64,000 nt of DNA. Origin: Microthyrium microscopicum. Taxonomy: Eukaryota > Ascomycota > Dothideomycetes > Microthyriales > Microthyriaceae. Positions 54,851 through 64,000 of this stretch are shown in pieces. The notes under the pieces were generated by a model. The model had not been told where the DNA came from, made no database searches, and was given only the letters and a program-made list of their open reading frames with translations. Positions within the stretch are counted from its first letter, which is position 1, and every line of letters begins with the position of its first letter. The DNA lies in contig MU004236.1 in NCBI GenBank assembly GCA_010405405.1, positions 917,457 to 981,456 on the forward strand, given 5' to 3'. The position numbers and the translations under genes were made by a program.

Positions 54851-57800
54851 TCATCTCTTTCTTCTCTTCCCTCCACCCCCTACCCCATCCCAAGCAGCCC
54901 GTTTTTTACCCTCACGCCGCCAAAACTCTTGACTCTCACGCTTCTCCCGCTGTTCTCGCTTCTCCTCGCCCTCAGCTACCTTCTTGCGATGTGCCTCACG
55001 ATGCTTCTCCTTGGACTTGTGCCGCTTCTCCTCCTTCTCCCGCCGTAGCGTAAGTACCTGCTGCAACAAGTTCCTCGCTTGCTTTTCACTCTTGTCCGCC
55101 ACAACCGCCCGCTTCTGCAAATACGTCTGTTTGCCCTGCGGCAGTGTGCGCGTCGGCTGCGCCTTGAACGGCAAACTAGCCTGCAACTTGCGCGGAATCT
55201 GCAGAGGATTAAAGTGTCTCTCATGACGCTCTACTGGCCGATAAGCCGAGTCCTTGTCCTGCGGAGTAGCAATCCCTTGGTCACGACGCACTTGGCCAGT
55301 AAGCCTCATGCCAGACCAGCCATCTGCCGCAGGTGAGTCGAGCAAATTGGTTACGGGGTTGTAAAAGCGGTGTGGCTTGATGGCGTACCAGGCGCGCAAA
55401 AAGACGATATCGCTCATGAGGATCTTGTCTTCGAAGGTGGCGCGATAGTGGCCTTCAGGCTTGCTAAGGGCGCGCTTGATTTGGCCACGAATTCCGGAAA
55501 CGGTACGGATGCTGGCGCCTTCAAATTTGGCGATTTCTAGCGCGCTATTGAACATGTCTTTGATGAAAGCTGTGTTGCGGAAGATCTTGTATGGGTGGCC
55601 AGTGAGTTTAAGCTTTTTGACAATTTCGACGGATTCGTCAACGTTGAGAACGACCCCTGTGGCCGCGACTCGGAAACCGGGATTGCTGTTGGAAAGAGAT
55701 TGAAGGCAGCAGAATGGAGTCGCTGGTGCAATTAGCGGACCGTATATTGTGCCGAAGCAATGCATGTGCTCTGGGGTATATTTGAGCATTCGATTGCGAG
55801 TTCGCGAATCTGATATGCTGTACAGTGGCATTGTTTGAAAGCGTCGCCATCCAAGGGAGAAGATTAAAGGATCATTCGTTTTCAAGATCTTCTTGTGCCA
55901 TCTGTGACGTTTGATTCTGACTTGGAGGTATCCAAATCTATCTTCTGTGGAAGTGAGACCTCCAACGATGAGAGGAAATCGAGGATTGAACTGCTCGCAG
56001 AATTCAAATGGTACATCGTTCAGTATGATGCGTGCGTAGGTCCCTGCTTTAAATCCTTCCACGCGAACTCTTGACATCTCATCCAGTTGATCAAATTCGG
56101 TTCGGTTGATAGATTGCTGCTTCTCTAGCAACGATTTCTGCGCATCATACCAATCGTCTTCACCAAATTCCTCGTCGACTTCGCCTTCCTTTCGAGCATT
56201 GGTTTTGTCGTTCAAGAAGCCTTCGCGATCCTCTTCCTCGAACCGCTGTGTCAATTCTTCTTTCCGTCGTGCATTGCGTGCTCTTTCTTCTTCAATTGTG
56301 CCTTCAACCTCTGGCTCTTTCTTCTCCCCGTTGGACTTCTCTCCAGTTTCGAGATCTTCAAATTCTCCATCACCTTCGTCGTCCTCATCAAAGCCTTCGA
56401 AGCCATCTTCATCTCCGTCTTCGCCGCTGCCACGGACCCCCATTGTGGTAAACTTCCTCCGCAAGTTGTCAAACACTTCGTCAGCATCGTATTTTTCTTC
56501 CAATGCCTGGTAGTCAAACTTTGGTAGTCCACGATCCTCATGTTCAGTCTGTTCAGCTCCATTGGACTTGCTAAAAAAGTCATCTTCCTCGTCTCCAATC
56601 TCCGCTGCTGAAACTGTTTCTCCTTTCCACTGTTTTACAGCATCGGCCGGTGATATTGCACTTGAGTACAAGAGCATGCGAAGTTCTGCGGTTCGGTATG
56701 TAGGACGTTTTCCATGATATTCCAGTGCATTCAACGCGAGGCGCTCTTTCCACCTAAGCTCATTCTCGTCTTCAGACTCATAGTCCTCAACAAACTCGTC
56801 TTCATCTTCAACAGAAACATCGTCTCTAGATGAAACGGACCCAAGATCAGAGTCACTGTCCGCAAACTCAACGTCGCCATCGACTTCTTTATCTTCCGAC
56901 CGATCACCTGCTTTCGATTCAAAAGATTCTGAGGGGATATGCTCTTGATCATCCAGTCCATCGTCCAATTCTTCATCCGAAGCTCCAGCATCGGCATCAC
57001 CATCAATTGCTACATCGTCGTTTGCATCGTCCTTCTCAATGATGCGGACTTTTCGTGGAGCTGATCGACCCGAGTCATCCAAATCATCGGGGTCGTATTG
57101 AGCCCGAACTTCTGTGCTCCCTTGAAAGAGTCGCAAACCCGTCTCTCCCTCACCTAGCAATTTTCGTTCTCCTTGAAGGCTGACCATCAATTGCTCTCCA
57201 AGACCTCGATCTTCCATATACTCAGCATCCTTATCAAAGGTAGCGGACTTGACGTCAATATAAACAGCGTCTTTGTCCACAAGCACACCTCCAACATCAG
57301 ACATTGGCGAGTATAATATCTTTTGTTTCTCTCCTAGCTTTTGAGGTCTTGACTTTCCAGTCGCCTTCTCGATAGCTTGCTCCAGATGAGGCGTCGGACA
57401 TGGATCGGGAAGAGCTTCTATCCTAGACACTTTTGAGTCGCCGAGACCGGGTATATGGACTCTTGCTCCCTCAGCCGTGAAATTCGTGCCGCCTCTTAAA
57501 TATCCGTACAAAGCTACCGTCCGATCGCACTTGGGGTCCGTCTCGATTTGGGTTGGTGGGGTGATATCCAAGAAACGATCTGCTAGGCAGTATGGATGTG
57601 ACTGTCGGAAAATCAACGGTCGGGGCTTTTTCATGACAGACAAGAATCTGGAGAGGTTCAGAACTTCTCTGTCAGGATACCTGCCATTGATGACACCGGA
57701 AAGGTAGAATAGCTTTGCGCCTTGGTATAATTCGCTCCAGAACCTGTGCTTTAGTCGCTTCTTTTGTGCTTTCAGAGTTTCTTGTTTCTTAAAAAGATCT

Positions 57801-58471
57801 AAATGTGTAAGGATGCCAAACACATTTCCTGGCATGCCGCTAGAATTCAAAATGTTGAGGAACTCCATGGTCTCCATTTCGAAGCCATAGTTTCCATCAA
57901 TCATAAGTAAAACAATATCAACCACCTTCGATATGTCGATCATGCCAGCTAGAGAGTCTGAAGGGCATTCAATGAATGTGAGTCGCCGGCGTTTTCCAGT
58001 TACGACTGTGAGTGGACCGGTTGGTAGTGAAAGGCTTTGCTTTGTATAGCGGCGGATGAGTGATTTTATGAGAGTGGTTTTGCCAACCTGGAGAAGTTAG
58101 CCAAATTATGAATCGATTGCAGTCGCACTTACACCTGGAGGGCCAACAACAGCAACAACCAGTGGTGGTGGATCTTCTGGTATGCGATCGACGAGGGGGA
58201 CATGGAGGCGCTTTTCTTTGACCTGGAAAATGTGGTTAGAATGATTTTAAACAGCTGGCTCCGACGGGGTAGTTACATCGTGAGATCTGACAGCTCTACG
58301 CTGAAGTTTTCCGGGTTTCGCAAAGGCAAAAGCCTTGGGATTGGCACCTGGTAGTAATGTGAGAAGGCTGGCGGCAGCAATGTTGTGGAGAGACTTACCG
58401 GCAGAGTCAGCGGTTTTCTTCTTGTCCTTGGGCTTGCGATGAGGCTTGTTAGCCTGCAGCTGGTCGGACAT
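54851..58471 (-). CDS. BMS1: Ribosome biogenesis GTPase Bms1
   Basis: Four exons on the minus strand: 58399-58471, 58277-58347, 58133-58222, 54851-58087; 1156 residues. The basic N-terminus (HRKPKDKKK) leads to VVAVVGPPG, then VGKTTLIKSLI, with the P-loop split exactly by intron 3 (Gly78|Val79). Then come GPLTVVTGKRRRLTFIECP, ISKVVDIVLLMIDGNYGFEMET and FGILTHLDLFKK (switch and base-recognition segments of the Bms1/Tsr1 GTPases). The middle is acidic (ASDEELDDGLDDQE and similar). The C-terminal domain contains YLQVRIKRHRWHKKIL, FGTIYGPL, GFRVAATGVVL and a final Lys/Arg-rich tail. Bms1 acts in the nucleolar small-subunit processome with Rcl1. Length is close to yeast Bms1 (1183). Confidence 0.97.
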
Positions 58472-59352
58472 TGTGTCGCTAGGCGCAAGTGTGTGTGAAG
58501 GAAGCTCTGCCTCTTGTGAGATCAAATGGAAGTGGGTAAAATTATTTTTGGCGGCGATTTGAGAATGAATCGGGATTTAGATCAGATGCACTCCAAGATA
58601 AGATTAGATCTTTCGTTATCAGCCTTTTGAGGCTCTTTGATCTCCATAGGGATTTATCCATCAGCTTGCTCTTGGGCAATTTTCTCTAAATCAGTAGTTG
58701 TTCAAGTTCAAAAGTATGCGATAAAAATATATAGAATCACAACTCTGTAGCCCTCTGGCCTGACAGTCATTGCTAGACTGCCTATCTTTTAGTATAAAGG
58801 TTGACGGCAGCTCCCTTGCAAGGCTGGCCAATCAAATTCAACAGGGGAATGCTTACTTAAGGGATTTATGGGCTCAATAAGAAGCAGCCATCCTCGACTT
58901 GGTTTTTAGATGCCGGAACAGGCAACATTGAATTGCACCCCCAATTTCACTCTACACCTTCTGGACATCTGTCATCGCCTTCTCTAGAGCTTCTCCTGTT
59001 CTTTTTTATATCTAGACCTGTCGGTGTGCTACCTGAATGCCGCCAAACTACCTTGCGACCACCAATCCTACCACGAAGAACACATCTCCAGAAGCTTCCG
59101 AGGCCATACAATACAATTCTCAATCGAACCTCGCCTTACCTTTGGAATCGACATCGCACAATAAAGCCTGTCTGCAGCAGGAACCTCCTTCCCGTCGCAA
59201 TCGTAGTTGCGATCGTTAAGAACCTATAAGCCTCGGGGCGCAAAGACTCCTTTTTATACAGCCGCGAGTCTCACGATATGCTGCGAGTTGCACAATCGTT
59301 TTTGCTGTAATCACCCATGAGAAATTGAGATCCACCTTCTTTGATCTTCAAG
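58472..59352. promoter_or_regulatory. Divergent upstream region of BMS1 and SEC7
   Basis: 880 bp. Two CCTCGG-type hexamers occur here (59098-59103 reversed; 59231-59236), which serves as a caution for reading that hexamer elsewhere in the window. An A/T-rich tract (AAAATTATTTTT, near 58538) lies close to the BMS1 start. No RNA gene seen. Confidence 0.45.
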
Positions 59353-62300
59353 ATGGCAGAGCAAGAAGAGAAGCCACATCTTCCACCGCCATCCTCAGAG
59401 ACGGATGATGAGTCGGAGGAAAATGCTGGGAACATGCACATCGGGGATTCAGTAGAGCAGAATGGTCAGGCCGAACACTCGGATGAGCCATCGAGCGAAA
59501 TGATGGAGAAGGTTCAAGAGGTCGAAGCTTCTCCGTCGAATGGAACTCAGCTATCGCCTACGTCCATGTCACGACCGCCCCAAATATCGCAAGAAAAGTT
59601 TACCGAAATCATAATATCTCCTCCACCAACTCCTCACCCACAGCCGCCTCTTACTAGAGCCCGAAGCGATTCACAATCAACCCTCGCCACGGTGTCTTCC
59701 CTTCGTCCCATTCCAAAGAGTTCGCTCCTGTTCGTGGTGAGCTCATTAGAGTCGATATCCGCCTCCAAAGACGCACGGAAAAACAAAGAACTCAACGACT
59801 CGGTACAGAAAGCTCTTGCGGTTATCAAAGGGGACGGTCCGCATGACCAGTTGAATCCGGAACTTTTATTCGAACCTTTACAACTAGCCTCTCAAACTCC
59901 GAACGTCCAAGTCGTTACAACCGCTCTCGACTGTATTGGAAAGCTGATCAGTTACTCCTATTTTTCGTTGCCAGCCCATGGATCGGAAGATAAAGATGGC
60001 CCACCACTTATTGAGCGAGCCATAGACACGATATGCGATTGCTTCCAGGACGAAGCAACACCCGTAGAAACACAACTTCAAATCGTCAAATCACTTTTGT
60101 CAGCTATTTTGAATGATAAAATTGTTGTTCATGGTGCCGGTCTTCTCAAAGCGGTACGGATGACTTACAACATCTTTCTGTTATCGAAATCAAGTGCCAA
60201 TCAAACCGTTGCGCAAGGCGCTTTAACGCAGATGGTTGGAACAGTCTTTGAAAGGGTGAAATACAGACTTGACTTGAAAGAGTCTCGTATAAACACGCAG
60301 AAGCCTGGTCTTGAAAGAGATAGTCAGGAGGATGTATCTGAGTCGGACATCAACCATGATCATATTCCTCACATCCAATCTTCAAATGGAAATGGTGACA
60401 TGGACGATGATACAGAGACGGTTTCTTCAATGCCTAGCGATACCCCTGTTGAGAAACATGAGGGACCCAAAATCACTCTACAGAGTTTCGAGAACAGAAA
60501 GAGTTTTGACGACGGTAAAATAACCGAAGCTGCTCCAACTCTTGTAACTCGAGTAAAGCGCACAAAGACGGCTTCTCGTAACGTGTCAGGTCATGACAGG
60601 AATGGCAGTGGAACTCCTGTTCCACAAGACGCGAACTCCGAGGACGAAGAGGATGAGATTTATATTCGCGACGCATATCTGGTTTTCAGAGCTATGTGTC
60701 GACTAACCACAAAACCTCTCCCAATGGAACATGCTCTTGATGTCAAGTCTCAAGGAATGAGGTCGAAGCTAGTCTCTCTGCACATCATTTACACCATTCT
60801 GTCAAACCACACTGCAGTGTTCACCTCGCCATATGCGACAATTCGAAACAGCAGTACTGATGAGCCAACATCTTTCGTTCAGGCCATCAAGCAATATCTC
60901 TGCTTGAGCTTAAGCCGGAACGGAGCGAGCTCCGTCAAACCAGTCTTCGAGATCAGCTGTGAGATATTCTGGTTGATGATCAAGTTATTGAGAGTGATGT
61001 TGAAAAAGGAGATTGAAGTCTTCTTGAAAGAAATATACTTCTCTATCCTTGAAAAAAGAGCTGCTCCAGTCTGGCAGAAAACCACAATCCTCGGCATGTT
61101 TTACAAACTCTCTTTGGAACCAAGGGCTCTGGTGGAGGTTTATCTCAATTACGATTGCGACAGGACAGCATTGGATAACATGTTCGAAAGAATTGTAGAA
61201 CATCTCTCTAGGATGTCTTCCTCCCAAGTTTCTCTTACCCCAGTGCAAATGGCCGCATATCTCGAGCACACTGCCAAATATGGTTCTCATTCATTCGACA
61301 AAAGTCGGCGAAATCTCCCACCATCCTTGGCCACTGTCTCAATGCATGCGCAGCAAGATTCAGATCTTGGTTATCCAGCAGAGTATGCCATGAAGCACGA
61401 TTCTTTAGAGATTCTTGTCGAGATTTTACGCTCACTCGTGGCTTGGGCACAAGGTTTATCGCAGATGGAGCTGCAGACCAATTCTTCCAGTACTCTAGCG
61501 AAACCTTCGGCCAACGATTCAAGAGAGTCCCTAGATCGTCGTGAGAGTAGCTTAACTTTACCTTCTCCACGGATCGGAACAGATTCGCCTATTGGCTTGT
61601 CGAGCCCGATGACAGAAGACGATCCAAGTCAGTTTGATCGAGAAAAACAACGAAAGACAGCGATGGCTAGCGCAATAAAGCAGTTCAACTTTAAGCCAAA
61701 ACGAGGCATCAGATCTTTGATCAAAGATGGTTTCATCACATCAGATAACCCCGAAGACATTGCCCGGTTCCTTCTTGGCAATGAACAACTCAACAAGGCT
61801 GCACTGGGTGAATACCTCGGGGAAGGCGACAAGGAAAATGTCGAAATTATGCACGCCTTCGTTGAGCTCATGGAATTTCGACAAACCCGTTTCGTTGATG
61901 CATTACGCCGCTTCTTACAATCTTTCAGACTTCCAGGAGAGGCCCAGAAAATTGATCGTTTCATGCTCAAATTTGCTGAAAGATATATTCTCGGGAATCC
62001 AAACGCTTTTGCCAATGCAGACACAGCATATGTTCTTGCGTATTCTGTTGTCATGCTCAACACTGATCAGCACAGTGCTAACGTAAAAGACACTAATCGA
62101 ATGACACCAGAGGATTTCATCAAGAACAATCGAGGCATCAATGACAATGCAGACTTGCCAGAAGACTACCTTCGCGGCATCTACGATGACATTCAGCATA
62201 ACGAAATTGTTCTCGACACTGAACGCGAGAATGCCGCAAATCTGGGCTTATTGCCTCAGCCTTCTGCCTCATTGGCCGCTACAATTGGCCAAGCTGTTGT

Positions 62301-64000
62301 CAACGCAGGTAGAGATAACAAACGGGAAGAGTACGCTCAAACGGAACAAATAGCCAATCGTACTGAACAACTGTACAAGACCTTGCTTCGGGCTCAAAGG
62401 AAGGGTACTAAAATCCAGGTCACCAAATTCGTTCCTGCATCGTCATTCAAACACATTGGACCAATGTTCCAGGTCACTTGGATGCCATTCTTGACAGCAC
62501 TATCTGGAGCAGCGCAGAACACCAATGACATTGAAACAGTTCGTCTCTGTATGGAAGGCCAAAAGCTTGCAATCCGAATTGCATGTCTCTTCGACCTTGC
62601 AGATCCCCGCCAAGCTTTTGTATCATCCCTAGCACGATTTACCAATCTTTACAACCTCAGCGAGATGAAGGCCCGAAACCTGGAGGCTCTGAAAGTGCTA
62701 CTTGAGGTATCATATACAGAGGGCAACTTCTTGAACGATTCCTGGAGAGATGTCCTCACCTGCATCAGTCAACTCGATCGATTCCAACTGATATCTACTG
62801 GCGTGGATGAAGGCGTTGTTCCTGATATGATGCGGCACCACGGACAAGGAAAGGCACCGCCAAAACCAAAACGAGCCGCGAAATCGCAGCGAAAGATCCA
62901 GAGCGGAAACGTCAACTACCAAGCTGATATTGCAGAAGAGACTCGCTCCGCAGATATTGTCCGTAGTGTGGACCGCATATTCACTAACACTGCAAATCTT
63001 TCTGGAGAAGCAATTCTTCACTTCGTCAAAGCCCTTACACAAGTTTCCTGGCAAGAAATACAATCTTCGGGTCAGAGCGAGTCGCCGCGGACATATAGTC
63101 TGCAAAAGCTCGTGGAAATCAGCGCTTACAACATGACCCGAGTGAGATTCCAGTGGGCCAATATCTGGCAAGTCTTGGGAGCGCATTTCAACCAAGTGGG
63201 TTGCCATACAAACACACATGTGGTTTATTTCGCCCTCGATTCGCTGCGCCAATTGTCGATGAAGTTCTTGGAGATTGAAGAGCTTCCTGGTTTCAAATTT
63301 CAAAAGGATTTCTTGAAGCCATTTGAGCATATCATCGGAAATTCCACGGTCGTGGCAGTGAAAGACATGGTGTTGAGATGTCTCATTCAGATGATACAAG
63401 CAAGAGGAGAGAACATTCGCAGTGGCTGGCGTACTATGTTTGGCGTTTTTACTGTTGCTGCTCGCGAACCTTACGGTATGTTTTATCCAATATACAGTGA
63501 ATTTCCGCTAATTCCTCGTAGAAAATATCGTTAACTTGGCTTATGACCACGTTACCCAAGTTTACAATAATCGATTCGGCGTTGTAATTTCCCAAGGAGC
63601 ATTCGCTGATCTTGTCGTCTGCTTGACGCAGTTTTCTAAGAATCAGAAGTTTCAGCGGAAAGCTCTTCAAGCAATTGAAGCACTCAAATCCTCTGTTGGT
63701 AAAATGCTTCGAACACCGGAATGCCCCTTGTCGGTCAGGAGAATTAAGAACGGTGATGGCACCGATGACTCAAAACCTGACTCGCCGCCGATCTCTCAAA
63801 CACAAGAAGAACAGTTCTGGTTCCCAGTTCTCTTCGCCTTCCATGATGTTTTGATGACAGGGGATGATCTCGAGGTCCGGTCACTGTAAGTTTCTTCCAT
63901 TTCTCTCCGCGTGTGGTATCTAACCTCATCCAGGGCGCTGAATTATTTGTTCGAAACCTTGTTGACTTACGGCGGAGATTTTCCCTTGGATTTCTGGGAT
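59353..64000 (+). CDS. SEC7: SEC7/BIG-type ARF guanine nucleotide exchange factor, N-terminal part
   Basis: Exons 59353-63475, 63522-63885 and 63934 onward, running off the right edge; 1500+ residues visible. Residues 1-110 are acidic and Ser/Pro-rich. The DCB domain begins around 115 (SSLLFVVSSLESISASKDARKN), with the HUS domain around 480-660 including LVFRAMCRLTTKPLP and the typical FEISCEIFWLMIKLLR. The Sec7 domain spans about 770-952: FNFKPKRGIRSLIKDGFI, then GEYLGEGD, the catalytic glutamic finger Glu863 in SFRLPGEAQKIDR, and YVLAYSVVMLNTDQHSANVK. HDS1-type sequence follows (AQNTNDIETVRLCMEGQKLAIRIACLF). It activates ARF GTPases at the late Golgi. Confidence 0.96.

Noticed and set aside
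58436-58443. GCGATGAG, a PAC-like ribosome-biogenesis promoter element near BMS1
   Set aside because: It lies inside the first coding exon of BMS1, so it is most likely just codons.
1-64000. tRNA, rRNA, transposable elements or CRISPR arrays
   Set aside because: By eye I found no B-box/A-box pairs with tRNA spacing, no rRNA core, no long terminal or inverted repeats, no transposase or reverse-transcriptase motifs, and no spaced repeats. A tRNAscan or repeat-library search could still find short ones.

Overview
The window is nuclear DNA of a filamentous ascomycete (Pezizomycotina). The evidence is dense protein-coding genes on both strands, short GT-AG introns of about 47-80 bp, and fungus-specific families (fungal rhodopsin-type membrane protein, Whi5/Nrm1-type repressor, fungal APC permeases). 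I cannot fix the class or genus. I recognise no rRNA, tRNA, CRISPR or transposon. I infer 23 protein genes; two run off the window (the C-terminal end of an AIF-like oxidoreductase at the left edge, the N-terminal part of a SEC7-type ARF-GEF at the right edge). Exon joins were worked out by hand from splice signals and frame.

Layout. 0-8.6 kb: AIF-like tail; two divergent genes for disordered proteins that end in the same 28-residue module; an ALKBH6-type dioxygenase; a small secreted Trp/Gln-repeat protein; then a 2.1 kb gene-poor stretch with an 8-bp tandem repeat. 8.6-21 kb: TTC27/Emw1 TPR protein, DUF4291 protein, kelch-BTB protein, a divergent Vps4-like AAA protein with an altered Walker A motif, and a fungus-specific protein with paired CxC motifs. 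21.9-36.6 kb is metabolic: LAT-type permease, FAT1-like acyl-CoA synthetase (ends ARL), MDR quinone oxidoreductase (ends AKL), mitochondrial malate dehydrogenase, carnitine acetyltransferase (mitochondrial leader, internal Met, ends PKL), and an APC/GABA-type permease. 37.6-43 kb: seven-TM rhodopsin-like protein, GNAT acetyltransferase, COMPASS subunit Swd1/RBBP5. 43-64 kb: RPB1, a membrane-anchored copper amine oxidase, a Whi5/Nrm1-like cell-cycle repressor whose upstream region is rich in MBF/SBF-type sites, BMS1 GTPase and SEC7.

How genes may work together. The acyl-CoA synthetase, quinone oxidoreductase and carnitine acetyltransferase lie within 10 kb, carry peroxisomal-type C-terminal tripeptides, and each has a CCTCGG (FarA/FarB-type) hexamer within about 170 bp of its start; malate dehydrogenase sits between them and shares a 2.1 kb divergent promoter region with the carnitine acetyltransferase. 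This looks like a small lipid and acetyl-unit catabolism neighbourhood. The housekeeping block (RPB1, SWD1, BMS1, SEC7, TTC27) has no obvious cluster logic. The most unusual items are the shared C-terminal module, the Vps4-like protein with a Walker A substitution, and the secreted Trp-repeat protein.
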